Shown here: positions 1 to 8,362 of the stretch, in pieces
How the letters are laid out: the number at the start of each line of letters is the position of its first letter
Numbering within the stretch: the first letter of the stretch is position 1
Origin: Planctomycetaceae bacterium
Lineage (GTDB): Bacteria > Planctomycetota > Planctomycetia > Planctomycetales > Planctomycetaceae
Direction of reading: 5' to 3'
NCBI GenBank assembly: GCA_021732975.1
Contig: JAKFWC010000023.1
Location: 186,001 to 250,000 of the forward strand
DNA: 64,000 nt
Notes under the pieces: generated by a model
The model's database searches: none
Told to the model about the DNA's origin: nothing
The model's input: only the letters and a program-made list of their open reading frames with translations
Translations under genes and position numbers: made by a program

Positions 1-1
1 T

Positions 2-718
2 TTGTTCCTGAACGCCGCGGAAGCCGGGTTCGGCGGACGCGAAGCCGTACAAGATGTGGCCCGGGTTCTGGGTGGTTACAGCGATGTTATCGTCCTGCGG
101 ACGTTTTCGCAGAAACTCATCGAGGACTTCATCAAGCATTCGGGAACGTCAATCATCAATGGCTTGTCCGATGACCGCCATCCCTGCCAGGCGTTGACCG
201 ATCTCTTCACGATGCAGGAAGTCTTCGGCGATCTCACGGGGAAGAAGTTCGTTTTCGTCGGTGATGGGAACAACGTCGCCACCTCGATTGCGTCGGCGTG
301 CGCGGTGATGGGCGTATCGATGACGATCTGCGCACCGCCTGATTACCGCCTCCCGGAGGGTTTTCTGCGCGACCTGAAGAAGCGGATCCCGTCGACCGTC
401 ATCGAGCAATCCTCGGATTTTGCTTCGTCGCTTGCCGATGCGTCCATCGTTTATACCGATGTCTGGACCAGCATGGGACAGGAAGCGGAAGCCAATCACC
501 GCCGCGTGGTCTTCCAGCCGTTTCAGGTGAACGAAGCCTTGATGAAGCTGGCGCCGCCGACGGCTCGATTCATGCACTGCCTGCCCGCCAAACGAGGCCA
601 GGAAGTGACCGACGCGGTCATCGACGGCCCGCAAAGCATCGTCTTCCAGCAAGCCGAAAACCGCATGCACTTGGCCAAAGGCCTGCTCACCTGGGTGCTG
701 GACGTGCCGGTGGATTGA
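2..718 (+). CDS. argF: Ornithine carbamoyltransferase, 5' truncated by window edge
   Basis: This is the C-terminal three quarters of ornithine carbamoyltransferase, which joins carbamoyl phosphate and ornithine to give citrulline in arginine synthesis (cytoplasm). The frame is open to the window edge and the first visible residues (FLNAAEAGFGGRE) match the middle of the N-terminal carbamoyl-phosphate domain, so the true start lies upstream. Visible motifs are RTFSQ, the carbamoyl-phosphate loop DDRHPCQ, the ornithine-domain stretch FVGDGNNVATS, and the C-terminal HCLPAKRG containing the active-site Cys. The next gene (rph) begins 171 bp later, after a long inverted repeat, so the two are probably separate units. 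The assignment is secure; only the start is missing. Confidence 0.96.
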   Translation: MFLNAAEAGFGGREAVQDVARVLGGYSDVIVLRTFSQKLIEDFIKHSGTSIINGLSDDRHPCQALTDLFTMQEVFGDLTGKKFVFVGDGNNVATSIASACAVMGVSMTICAPPDYRLPEGFLRDLKKRIPSTVIEQSSDFASSLADASIVYTDVWTSMGQEAEANHRRVVFQPFQVNEALMKLAPPTARFMHCLPAKRGQEVTDAVIDGPQSIVFQQAENRMHLAKGLLTWVLDVPVD

Positions 719-734
719 TGAATCGGTCCGTCTT

Positions 735-822
735 TGTGTGCCACTGGCTCTGCCAGTGTCTTTCTGAGATTTTCAAACGAGTACCAACTCGTGAGAAGAC
801 ACTGGCAGAGCCCGTGGCACAC
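735..822. repeat. Long inverted repeat, tgtgccac family (copy 1)
   Basis: Two arms of about 29 nt (735-764 and 794-822) are nearly perfect reverse complements and enclose about 29 nt. The outer ends read TGTGTGCCAC and GTGGCACAC, shared with the elements at 5395 and 50881. It lies between argF and rph. It carries no T-tract, so it is not a typical terminator, though it could fold in RNA. Confidence 0.85.
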
Positions 823-889
823 CAGATGATCTCCGTTTCTTGTGATTTACTCCCTTGCTCGCGCTGCGGGCTGGTTAGAAGCGATCTCC

Positions 890-1645
890 ATGCGACACGA
901 CGGTCGACAACCTGACGAACTTCGTCCGATCAAGATCACGCGGCGATACACCGGTGCCGCACCGGGGAGCGTGCTCATCCAGGCGGGACGAACGACCGTG
1001 TTGTGTACCGCGAGTATCGACACGACGCTGCCGCCATGGAAAGCGGCTGCCGATCCCGCGACGATCAGCGGATGGCTGACCGCCGAATATGCGATGCTGC
1101 CCGGCAGCACCTCTCCGCGCAAGCGCCGGGAGCGTGAAAAGCTCGATGGTCGGTCCTCAGAAATTCAACGCCTCATCGGTCGCAGTCTGCGTCAAGCCGT
1201 CGACTTGAAAGCACTCGGAGCACGCACGATCACGATTGACTGCGATGTTCTTGAAGCCGACGGCGGCACGCGGACGGCGAGCATCACCGGCGGGTTCATC
1301 GCCCTGTGCGATGCCGTCGCGACATTGAAGGACGTGTTGCCTTCGGGGCGTCCGGTCATCGTCCGCAGCATCGCCGCCATCAGTGCTGGTGTGGTCAACG
1401 GCGTACCGGTGCTTGATCTCGACTATATCGAAGACAGTACCGCGGAGGTCGATCTCAACGTTGTCATGACCGGCAACGGCGGGTTTGTCGAAGTGCAGGG
1501 AACCGCGGAAGGGGCACCCTTTCCCCGTAAATTCCTCGATGCCCAACTGGCCCTCGCCGAGCAGGGGATCGCCCAATTGACGCAGTTGCAGCGGGATACG
1601 CTCGGGGCGGAATGGCCTCTAGACACGATTTCGGCCAACTGCTAA
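890..1645 (+). CDS. rph: Ribonuclease PH
   Basis: RNase PH is a phosphate-dependent 3'-5' exoribonuclease that trims tRNA precursors and acts in a hexameric ring in the cytoplasm. The 251-residue product is close to the usual 240-260. It begins [13 protein letters not shown], the family's typical start, with the KITRRY strand, the [19 protein letters not shown] segment and the phosphate-binding [11 protein letters not shown] near residue 125. The frame is open further upstream to a GTG at 842, but the ATG at 890 matches the family N-terminus. Part of the upstream DNA (852-874) is a half copy of another intergenic repeat family. It is probably monocistronic. Confidence 0.95.
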   Translation: MRHDGRQPDELRPIKITRRYTGAAPGSVLIQAGRTTVLCTASIDTTLPPWKAAADPATISGWLTAEYAMLPGSTSPRKRREREKLDGRSSEIQRLIGRSLRQAVDLKALGARTITIDCDVLEADGGTRTASITGGFIALCDAVATLKDVLPSGRPVIVRSIAAISAGVVNGVPVLDLDYIEDSTAEVDLNVVMTGNGGFVEVQGTAEGAPFPRKFLDAQLALAEQGIAQLTQLQRDTLGAEWPLDTISANC

Positions 1646-1768
1646 GTTTCCGCTGAATCGGGGAAAACGGCTCAAGTCAGTGCAGGATTCTGCCGACGGC
1701 CGCGTCGCGGGAATGGACTTCCGCGGTGCATCCCGACGTGTTCGTTTGCTGTCGGAAGGGAGTCTGCC

Positions 1769-2824
1769 ATGCGCATCGCTTGCAGTCTGTTCGTCGTTAC
1801 CGCGGTGTTCTGGGGACTTGCGAGCGATTCCGCCTCGGCCATTGAAGCCGTCCGCGGGAAAACGTATACGCTCTCGAAGCAGCATGGTCCGTGGATGATC
1901 ATGGTGGCCAGCTTTCGCAATGTGCCGGAAGATCGCCGTGAAAAAGGCCTGTCCGCGGAAGAAGCCGCCGGCGAATTGGTCTTTGAACTGCGGGAAAAAG
2001 GCATCCCGGCATACGTCTATGCCCAAGGGGCGGTGATCGAACACATCTCGACACTGGACCGCCAGGAACGCCACGACGACCGCATCTATGCCGCTCAGCG
2101 GGACATGATTTCCGTGATCGCCGGCAACTACCCTTCGGTCGAAGATGGCACTGCGCAGAAGACCTTGAAGTACCTCAAGGCCTATCATCCGAAGTTCATG
2201 AAAGACGAAAAATCGGGGGCAATCTACCGACAGAAACCGGGCGGCAAGGGTCCGTTGTCGGGAGCGTTCATGACCGTTAATCCGCTGATCAAGTCGGAAG
2301 AACTGGCGATGAGCGATCCGATCATTCGCAACATGAATCTCTCCAGCAATTCGCTGCTGACGAACAAGCGGAAATTCACGCTGGTTGTCGCGACGTTCGT
2401 CGGCAAGCAAGCGATGCCGATTGGTCCCAGCAAATATGCCGGCGACGAAAACAAGTTCATCCGGGAAATTGAAAGCTCGACCAAAGACAAATCGGCTTAC
2501 AATCTCAATCGCGCCGGAGAAGACGCCGAGCAATTGACGAAGGCACTGCGCGAGAAAGGCTACGAAGCCTACGTGTATCACGACCGTTATCAGTCGCTCG
2601 TCACCGTGGGGGGATTCGACACGGAAACGGATCCGAAAGCTCGCGCGCTGGTTCCTCATTTTTGTGCCAAGCAGAAAGAAGATCCGGTCACGAAGCAAAA
2701 TGTGGTGGTGGGAGAAAGCCTGGTGCACACGATCCCGCCGAATCGCAACAATCCTAACGGAAGCACGCAGACGTGGGTCTTCGATCCGCAGCCGCAATTG
2801 ATGCCCGTTCCGCGGTTGAAGTAA
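1769..2824 (+). CDS. Exported protein with SPOR-like segments, function unknown
   Basis: No precise function is recognised. The 351-residue product starts with a Sec-type signal peptide (hydrophobic residues 3-20, likely cleavage after ASDSASA) and should be periplasmic. Two similar halves can be seen: residues about 43-90 (MIMVASFRN, then AAGELVFELREKGIPAYVY) and about 205-275 (TLVVATFVGK, then LTKALREKGYEAYVYHDRYQSLVTVGGF). The second resembles the beta-alpha-beta of SPOR domains, which bind denuded peptidoglycan; this link is an inference from pattern only. The start ATG has GGAAGGGA about 7 nt upstream. A hairpin with 9-bp stem follows the stop. It is probably a single-gene unit. Confidence 0.75.
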   Translation: MRIACSLFVVTAVFWGLASDSASAIEAVRGKTYTLSKQHGPWMIMVASFRNVPEDRREKGLSAEEAAGELVFELREKGIPAYVYAQGAVIEHISTLDRQERHDDRIYAAQRDMISVIAGNYPSVEDGTAQKTLKYLKAYHPKFMKDEKSGAIYRQKPGGKGPLSGAFMTVNPLIKSEELAMSDPIIRNMNLSSNSLLTNKRKFTLVVATFVGKQAMPIGPSKYAGDENKFIREIESSTKDKSAYNLNRAGEDAEQLTKALREKGYEAYVYHDRYQSLVTVGGFDTETDPKARALVPHFCAKQKEDPVTKQNVVVGESLVHTIPPNRNNPNGSTQTWVFDPQPQLMPVPRLK

Positions 2825-2857
2825 TCTTCCCCGTTGCGATGTGATGCTCTTTGGAAG

Positions 2858-2879
2858 CCCAGCCATTCTTATGGCTGGG
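2858..2879 (+). terminator. 22-nt CCCAG/CTGGG hairpin after the exported protein
   Basis: CCCAGCCAT and ATGGCTGGG pair perfectly around TCTT, 33 bp after the stop at 2824, followed by a pyrimidine run TCTCTTC. It probably ends transcription of the gene before it and may also serve the opposite-strand gene at 2885. Three more hairpins of the same architecture occur in the window. Confidence 0.7.
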
Positions 2880-2884
2880 TCTCT

Positions 2885-3136
2885 TCATTTCGCCGGCCGC
2901 ACACGTTGGCCGCCGGCCGGGAACGCATTCCACGTCTGGTGATAGCTCTGCACTGCCGTTCCCATTTGATGCAGCGACTGCCTGTTTCGCTGTTCGCGGG
3001 CCGATTGACGGGCCTGCATCACCGCGGCGGGAATCAACGCCGCGATGCACAGCAGACACGCGCCAACCGCCACCGCATCGGTGATGCTTCCGCGACGTGA
3101 TTTCTGAACGACAATGGTGGACGCATACCGGCGCAT
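2885..3136 (-). CDS. Small membrane-anchored protein with a DUF1559-like motif
   Basis: The 83-residue product has one hydrophobic segment (about 22-40, VAVGACLLCIAALIPAAVM) followed by a short soluble part. The end, MGTAVQSYHQTWNAFPAGG, closely resembles the conserved stretch of planctomycete DUF1559 pseudopilins (LGLAMHNYHD...FPPG) seen in this window at 57.7 kb, but the canonical GFTLIELLVV prepilin leader and the rest of DUF1559 are absent. A GAGG motif 5 nt before the ATG supports the start. It begins 30 bp after the SDR gene on the same strand and may be cotranscribed with it. Function unknown; it could be a minor pseudopilin or a remnant of one. Confidence 0.65.
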   Translation of the reverse strand: MRRYASTIVVQKSRRGSITDAVAVGACLLCIAALIPAAVMQARQSAREQRNRQSLHQMGTAVQSYHQTWNAFPAGGQRVRPAK

Positions 3137-3166
3137 GGCGACCTCAACGGGGTGTGCGAATGAACG

Positions 3167-3949
3167 CTACCAGACGGTGTACCCGCCGTCGATGACGAAT
3201 GCCGCGCCGGTCACATACCGGGCGGCGTCACTGGCCAGATAAACGGCCATCGGCCCGAGGTCTTCCGGTTGGCCGAGATCGCCCATCGGAATCTGCTCCC
3301 GGAATTGCTCGATCACGTCCGGATACTCATTTGCCCAGCGAACATTCGGAGCGGTCATAAACCCGCCGGGACAAATTGCATTCACGGTGATGCGGTGCGG
3401 TGCCCAATCGGCGGCGGCGGCGCGGGTGAGATGAATCACGGCCGCTTTGGATGTTTCATAGCTGCGTCCGCCGATCCCGCGGTTGGCAATCAGCCCGGAA
3501 ATCGACGCGACATTGATCACACGCCCGCCTGTGCCGCGGGCCACCATCGCTCCGCCGATGTGCTTCATGCAGAGAAACGTGCTCGTCAGGTTGAGATCGA
3601 GGATCTGCTGCCACTGTTCGAGCGATTGATCGGCGAGGGGCACGTTGATCCGCCGTCCGCCGACGTTGTTAATGAGAATGTCGAAGGGGCCATACTGTTC
3701 GAGTGCGGCCTGGCAAACTCGCTCGCACTCCGCCGGGACGCCGACATCGCCCACCAGCGCCGTGCCTTGTCGGCCACGCTCGCGAACTTCGCCGCAGGTT
3801 GCTTCGAGCGCGTCTTTTTCGCGTCCGACCAGGACAATATCCGCACCCACATCGGCGAGCGCCAACGCCATCTCTCGGCCCAACCCGCGGCTTCCACCGG
3901 TAATGAAAGCTCGGCGACCCTCCAGACGAAAACGATCCAGCACGCTCAT
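3167..3949 (-). CDS. SDR-family oxidoreductase
   Basis: This is a classical short-chain dehydrogenase/reductase of 260 residues, a cytoplasmic NAD(P)-dependent enzyme of unknown substrate. The Rossmann motif TGGSRGLG is near residue 16, NNVGG (variant of NNAG) near 90, and the catalytic Ser with YETSK near residue 155. The C-terminus GAAFVIDGGYTVW is typical of gluconate 5-dehydrogenase or 3-oxoacyl-ACP-reductase-like members. The start at 3949 (MSVLDRFRLEG) is preferred over a longer frame to 3991 because family members begin there. The small DUF1559-like gene follows 30 bp downstream. Confidence 0.9.
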   Translation of the reverse strand: MSVLDRFRLEGRRAFITGGSRGLGREMALALADVGADIVLVGREKDALEATCGEVRERGRQGTALVGDVGVPAECERVCQAALEQYGPFDILINNVGGRRINVPLADQSLEQWQQILDLNLTSTFLCMKHIGGAMVARGTGGRVINVASISGLIANRGIGGRSYETSKAAVIHLTRAAAADWAPHRITVNAICPGGFMTAPNVRWANEYPDVIEQFREQIPMGDLGQPEDLGPMAVYLASDAARYVTGAAFVIDGGYTVW

Positions 3950-4067
3950 GAATTCGGTTCTCCGACAACGACAGAAGAAACGGTGTGCCACGCAATCCCA
4001 GCGCCGCTCCGTTATACTCTGACCAGAAGACGTTCGCAGCTTGCACGTTGGATTTGGCTCATAACCG

Positions 4068-4514
4068 ATGGCTCAAATTACTTATCAAACCGCGCAGTAC
4101 CGGGCCTTGCGGTTGCGCTGCCCGCAGTGTGGTGAAGGACGGTTGTTTCGCGGCCTCATCACGATGCCTCATCACTGCGAGCATTGCGGCTTTGTGTTCG
4201 AGCGCGCGCCGGGATTCTTTCTCGGTTCGACGTACATGAACTACGGCTTCACCACGCTTTCCCTCACAGCTCTTTACATGGGACTGCATTACGGCCTGGG
4301 CATTTCTAATGCTGTGCTGGCTCCGATCCTGCTGACATACTGCGTGGTCGTGCCGTTGATCGTGTTTCGTTACGCCCGGGCTTGGTGGCTGGCGATGGAT
4401 TGCTTCTTCGACACGCCCGAAACCGACATGGACGAGGCGAATTATCAGCGTCAGCAGGCCGCTCTGGCCGACCGCGTGCAAAAAGACGTGGAGCGTGAGG
4501 CCGCGGACCGGTAA
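4068..4514 (+). CDS. DUF983 family zinc-ribbon membrane protein
   Basis: The 148-residue product carries two CxxC pairs, CPQCGEG near residue 18 and CEHCG near 38, forming a likely zinc ribbon, followed by APGFFLGSTYMNYG, the hallmark of DUF983. Two hydrophobic segments (about 61-78 and 82-99) place it in the inner membrane, with a charged C-terminal tail. DUF983 members often occur near respiratory genes, but their role is not established. It is transcribed divergently from the SDR gene, 118 bp apart, so promoters for both probably lie in 3950-4067. Confidence 0.88.
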   Translation: MAQITYQTAQYRALRLRCPQCGEGRLFRGLITMPHHCEHCGFVFERAPGFFLGSTYMNYGFTTLSLTALYMGLHYGLGISNAVLAPILLTYCVVVPLIVFRYARAWWLAMDCFFDTPETDMDEANYQRQQAALADRVQKDVEREAADR

Positions 4515-4573
4515 GCTACTGTACAGCGTCTTCCTTGAACGACATCCTTGCGAACCTTCTGATGGAAGCGCAC

Positions 4574-5371
4574 ATGGCGCTCGACTATCCGTCCGCTTTG
4601 CGAACACCGACCGTGCTGCCGAGCTATGCGCATCCGCCGCTGGTGACGGTCCGCATGGGGATTCGCTGCCCGTCGCCGGTCGTGATTGATACGGAAGTCT
4701 TTGCCGGTCTGCTTGGGCCCACGTGGTTGAAATCGGATCGGCTACAGCCCTCACCACAATGGACTCGCATGGGCTTCGCCGAGGAAACTCTGCAGGCAGC
4801 GTTTGCCGGGGTACTGGGCGATCAGCATCTGGAAGTTCAGGCCAATGGAATCGACTTCCACTGGGACGGCCGCAGCGGTGAGTCCTATCCGCACTATGAA
4901 ACGTTGCGCGATGCGTTTGTCACGGCGTTCGATGCGTGGTCACAAAGTGCCTCCGTCAGTTCGATCGTCCCGCAGCGCTGGCACGTTTCGTACTGGAATC
5001 GCATTCCCCAGGGAACCGTTTGGAGCAAGCTCGACGACCTCCGTTTCTGCCGCTTGCTCGCCTCGGCGGGGGAGACGCCATTCGCCACCCGCTTAATCGA
5101 CTTTCAACAGACTTGGATTTACCGCGAAGCGGAATCGCCCTCGCAACTACGGTGCGATGCCTGGCTGGAGCGAAATGAGCAGTCACTCGCGGAGAACGTC
5201 ATCTGGCTGGCACTGACGAGTACCGGTCAGGCAGACGATCCGCAACTCGTTCCTGACGATGTCGACAACGATTGGCTTTCGGGCCTCGACACCGGTCGCC
5301 GGGCCATTGTCTCCGGCTTCCGCGGCCTCATGTCAGTCCACGCCAATACGTATTGGGGTCTGGCCGACTAA
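4574..5371 (+). CDS. Hypothetical protein, possible TIGR04255-type
   Basis: The 265-residue soluble product is not firmly recognised. The alternation of hydrophobic strands in the first 100 residues, the RWHVSYWNRIP stretch, the WLALTSTG segment and the ending HANTYWGLAD resemble the sporadically distributed TIGR04255 proteins, whose function is unknown; this is from memory of the pattern and needs a profile search. The start is uncertain: ATG 4574 is preceded by GGAAG with 5-nt spacing, whereas ATG 4562 and TTG 4535 have no ribosome binding site. It lies 59 bp after the DUF983 gene and could be cotranscribed. Confidence 0.6.
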   Translation: MALDYPSALRTPTVLPSYAHPPLVTVRMGIRCPSPVVIDTEVFAGLLGPTWLKSDRLQPSPQWTRMGFAEETLQAAFAGVLGDQHLEVQANGIDFHWDGRSGESYPHYETLRDAFVTAFDAWSQSASVSSIVPQRWHVSYWNRIPQGTVWSKLDDLRFCRLLASAGETPFATRLIDFQQTWIYREAESPSQLRCDAWLERNEQSLAENVIWLALTSTGQADDPQLVPDDVDNDWLSGLDTGRRAIVSGFRGLMSVHANTYWGLAD

Positions 5372-5394
5372 CCGTCCGTTGAAGGATTCGATTC

Positions 5395-5474
5395 TGTGTG
5401 CCACGGCCGTGTCGGCCGTGCGATGTGGCAAAACGCTCAGCAAAATCGCACGGCCGACACGGCCGTGGCACACA
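5395..5474. repeat. Perfect long inverted repeat, tgtgccac family (copy 2)
   Basis: The left arm 5395-5424 and the right arm 5445-5474 are exact reverse complements over 30 nt, separated by 20 nt. The arms contain the nested palindromic word CACGGCCGTGTCGGCCGTG. It sits between the convergent ends of the hypothetical gene (stop 5371) and the AAA+ gene (stop 5505), so it could act as a two-way terminator, but the same element is found elsewhere in other contexts. Confidence 0.92.
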
Positions 5475-5504
5475 ATTAATCTCGGGATTGCTAACCTCGA
5501 ACGC

Positions 5505-7061
5505 TTACATCACCGAGAAGTAATTCTGCACGGCGAAGTCGAAGGCTTCGGCGGACATGCGTTTCGGGATCACGCGGTAACTACAGTAGTTGCGGACTTG
5601 CAGCAACAGGTCGCGAGGTTGGCACGAGCGAAAAGGCCGTTTGGCGGCTCGGTAATGCTTCTCGATGAGATGATCGACCGGCGCTTCTTCGTACTGAAAG
5701 CCGAGCCGCGGGGCGATACGTCGCATCATCTCGCGGAACTGTTCTTCGGTCGGATCGGGCACCTGGATTTTGTATGGGATACGTCGCAGAAACGCGCCGT
5801 CCACCAGGTCGCGCGGTTCGAGGTTTGTCGAGAAGATGATCAGTTGATCGAACGGCACCTGAATCTTCTTGCCGCTGGGCATGTTGAGGAAGTCGTACCG
5901 CTTTTCGAGCGGCACGATCCAGCGATTCAGGAGTTCTGTCACCGGCATCCGTTGACGCCCGAAGTCATCGATGACGAGCGTGCCGCAGTTGCTCTTGAGT
6001 TGCAGCGGCGCTTCACAGATGTGCGTTTGTGTGTTGAGGGTGATTTCCAGTTGCGACATCGTCAGTTCGCCCCCGACGATCAGCGTCGGACGGACAATCT
6101 GAATCCATCGTGAGTCGATGTTGCTCAGGTCGAACAGCCCCGCTTCGGCGGTGGTGACCACTTCTTCATGCAAGCCGGGGTCATACAGGCGGATGATTTC
6201 GCCATCAATGCCCAATGTCCGCGGGATCCAGATCGTCGATCCGAAACAGCGGGTGATTCGTTCCGCGATGCTGGTCTTGCCGTTGCCCGCTTCGCCGAAG
6301 AGAAACATCCCGCGGCCGGAGTTAATCGCCGGGCCGAGTCGGTCGAGCATCTCATCGCTGACGAGAATATCGCTGAAGGCTTCTTCGAGATCGGGCCGTG
6401 TCGCCGGAACACCGCCGATCGTTTGCGCTTCCATCGCTTTGAGATAATCGCGCAGGCAGACCGGGGCGGAGCCGAAGTACGTGCATTCTTCCACATACCG
6501 ACGGGCCCGCTCGCGGCCGAGATCGGTGATGGCGTAAACGTAATCGCCCATCTCAGCGGAGCCCGCGAGCGCGATCAACTGGTCGCGCTTCATCGTCTTC
6601 AACAACGGGTCGATGAGCGCAAACGGCAGCCGGATCTGCGCCGCGATCTGTCGACCGGCATTAGAACCTTTGGACAGAAGATACTTCAGCATCAACCGTT
6701 CGACTTCGTCGGCGGTCAGGCCGGAAGATTCGAGTGAATTCGGACATTCCGGATAGAAAGCGTCTTCCTTCACCACGGGCTTCTTGCCCAGCAGGGCTTC
6801 CACGCGGTGAAAAAGTTCCGACAGACGGGCCGCTTCCGTCGTCGACTTGGCGCTGGAGGCCGGATTGGGGGCGTGATGGGTCGGTGCGTCGTCGTGGTCG
6901 GGCGTGTCGGCGTCGAGGTCGGAGAAGTCGAGATTGAGATCGGACAAAGGCGGCGGCGAGTCCGGTAACCCGAGTGTCGCCGTCGCCGGGGAGGGGCCGG
7001 AAGCCGGTTTTCCATGATTTCGGCTGGGGGGAGCAGAACCGGGCATCGAGGCCACTCGCAT
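5505..7061 (-). CDS. AAA+ ATPase with disordered N-terminus
   Basis: The 518-residue protein has a Pro/Asp-rich, probably disordered N-terminus (1-75), a helical or winged-helix-like middle (about 100-200) and a C-terminal AAA+ domain. Walker [10 protein letters not shown] lies near residue 262 and Walker B LVIDDFG near 365, followed by a sensor-1-like IIFSTN and an arginine-rich FLRRIPYK segment. There is no membrane segment. AAA+ proteins of this layout act as cytosolic remodelling factors, but no substrate can be inferred here. The start may instead be the Met six codons in (7046); neither has a clear ribosome binding site. It is divergent from the SDR gene at 7252. Confidence 0.82.
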   Translation of the reverse strand: MRVASMPGSAPPSRNHGKPASGPSPATATLGLPDSPPPLSDLNLDFSDLDADTPDHDDAPTHHAPNPASSAKSTTEAARLSELFHRVEALLGKKPVVKEDAFYPECPNSLESSGLTADEVERLMLKYLLSKGSNAGRQIAAQIRLPFALIDPLLKTMKRDQLIALAGSAEMGDYVYAITDLGRERARRYVEECTYFGSAPVCLRDYLKAMEAQTIGGVPATRPDLEEAFSDILVSDEMLDRLGPAINSGRGMFLFGEAGNGKTSIAERITRCFGSTIWIPRTLGIDGEIIRLYDPGLHEEVVTTAEAGLFDLSNIDSRWIQIVRPTLIVGGELTMSQLEITLNTQTHICEAPLQLKSNCGTLVIDDFGRQRMPVTELLNRWIVPLEKRYDFLNMPSGKKIQVPFDQLIIFSTNLEPRDLVDGAFLRRIPYKIQVPDPTEEQFREMMRRIAPRLGFQYEEAPVDHLIEKHYRAAKRPFRSCQPRDLLLQVRNYCSYRVIPKRMSAEAFDFAVQNYFSVM

Positions 7062-7251
7062 CGGGGAAGCGAACTTGTTGAGGTGTAGGAAAACTAGGTC
7101 ACAAACCGCAAGAAGTCAAAATGTCACTGACGGGATCTTCGGCACACGCCATTTGATTGATAGAATCGGTATGGAACGTTCGGTGGAATTACTCCGTGGA
7201 GCCGGCGCGGGGCGCGATGTGGTGAGTGAGATTGGTGAGTGGGAGTATCGG

Positions 7252-8025
7252 ATGTCGGGACGGTTTGCAGGACGCGTGGTGATCGTCACTGGCGGCGGGA
7301 AAGGGATCGGTGCGGGCTGCGCCGCGGTCTTCTGTCAGGAAGGTGCCCGCGTTGCGATTCTCGACAGGGATGCGACCGCAGGAACCGCGACGGCGAGCCA
7401 ATTAACCGCGGCTGGTCCGGGTACCGCGGAATCATTCCCCTGCGATGTCGCCGAACCGACAGCGTTCCGCAAAATCATCGACGATGTGGCCGCCAAGTGG
7501 GGACGCATTGACTGCCTGATCAACAACGCCGGCATCCACCCCCCGGCGACGACCATCGATGACACGAGTCTCGACATGGTTGATGCAGTGATGCGGGTCA
7601 ACTACCTCAGCACGTTCGCCGGGGCGAAGTTTGCGGTTCCGTACCTGCGTAAGACCAAAGGCACGATCGTCAACATTTCCTCGATGACGGCGGTCCTCGG
7701 ACAGGATCGATCCAGTGCCTATGCCTCGTCCAAAGCGGCGCAAGTGGGACTGACGAAATCGCTGGCGATCGAGCTGGGACCGCAGGGCATCCGCGTGAAT
7801 GCAATCCTGCCGAGCAACATCGACACGCCGTTAATGCACGAATGGGCGGCGACACTCGACGATCCGCAATCGGCCCTTGCGCGGGTCGCTGCCTTGCAGG
7901 TCTTCGGTCGCATGGGAACCCCCGAGGAAATTGGCCGGATTGCGTTGTTTCTCGCCACCGAGGATTCGAGCTTCATCACGGGCCAGGCCATCGAAGCCGA
8001 AGGAGGCGCGAGTTTGGATTACTGA
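7252..8025 (+). CDS. SDR-family oxidoreductase
   Basis: A second short-chain dehydrogenase/reductase (257 residues), NAD(P)-dependent and cytoplasmic. Motifs are VTGGGKGIGAG near residue 13, NNAGIH near 90, ISSMTAV with YASSK near 157, and a C-terminal ITGQAIEAEGGASLDY. The start at 7252 (MSGRFAGRV) has GGGAG 6 nt upstream and matches family N-termini, although the frame stays open to 7075. The substrate is unknown; it resembles FabG-like and sugar or alcohol dehydrogenases. It is followed by a 50-nt perfect palindrome and the CPXCG gene. Confidence 0.9.
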   Translation: MSGRFAGRVVIVTGGGKGIGAGCAAVFCQEGARVAILDRDATAGTATASQLTAAGPGTAESFPCDVAEPTAFRKIIDDVAAKWGRIDCLINNAGIHPPATTIDDTSLDMVDAVMRVNYLSTFAGAKFAVPYLRKTKGTIVNISSMTAVLGQDRSSAYASSKAAQVGLTKSLAIELGPQGIRVNAILPSNIDTPLMHEWAATLDDPQSALARVAALQVFGRMGTPEEIGRIALFLATEDSSFITGQAIEAEGGASLDY

Positions 8026-8035
8026 TTCCGTTACC

Positions 8036-8085
8036 GTTTAGCCGCGACTCGAAGAGGAGCGCTCCTCTTCGAGTCGCGGCTAAAC
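8036..8085. repeat. 50-nt perfect palindrome
   Basis: Positions 8036-8060 and 8061-8085 are exact reverse complements with no spacer: the left arm begins GTTTAGCCGCGACTCG and the centre is GAGC|GCTC. It sits 11 bp after the SDR stop and 15 bp before the CPXCG start, so it is transcribed if the two genes are cotranscribed. Weak relatives of the core CGCGACTCG/CGAGTCGCG occur at 16450-16485. Confidence 0.93.
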
Positions 8086-8099
8086 TGAGGAGAACCATC

Positions 8100-8312
8100 A
8101 TGAAACGTCACCGAACCACTAAAGCGCTGGAAGAAGGTCGCTACGTGTGTGATGCTTGCGGCGAGGAGATCGTAATTCCTCTCGATCCGACGGCCGGGCA
8201 TTTGCAGGAGTATGTGGAAGATTGCCCCGTCTGCTGTCACCCATTGGTGATCCACGTCGAATTCGACGAAGACGGCAACGCTCCCCGCGTCTGGGCCGAA
8301 GCCGAAGAGTAG
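8100..8312 (+). CDS. CPXCG-motif cysteine-rich small protein
   Basis: The 70-residue product has CDACGEE near residue 17 and CPVCCHPL near 44, two knuckles of a small zinc ribbon, followed by an acidic tail. This matches the CPXCG cysteine-rich family, whose role is unknown. The start is fixed by GAGGAGA 7 nt upstream of the ATG at 8100. Its position 75 bp after the SDR stop, beyond the palindrome, allows but does not prove an operon. Confidence 0.85.
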   Translation: MKRHRTTKALEEGRYVCDACGEEIVIPLDPTAGHLQEYVEDCPVCCHPLVIHVEFDEDGNAPRVWAEAEE

Positions 8313-8362
8313 CTCACCATTCCTTGCACTTTGCAGACGCCGAAAATCGCGATCGACAAAGA

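Noticed and set aside
1619-2866. 415-codon open frame on the minus strand
   Set aside because: Antisense to the exported SPOR-like protein, which has a signal peptide and ribosome binding site; the minus frame is Arg-rich without motifs.
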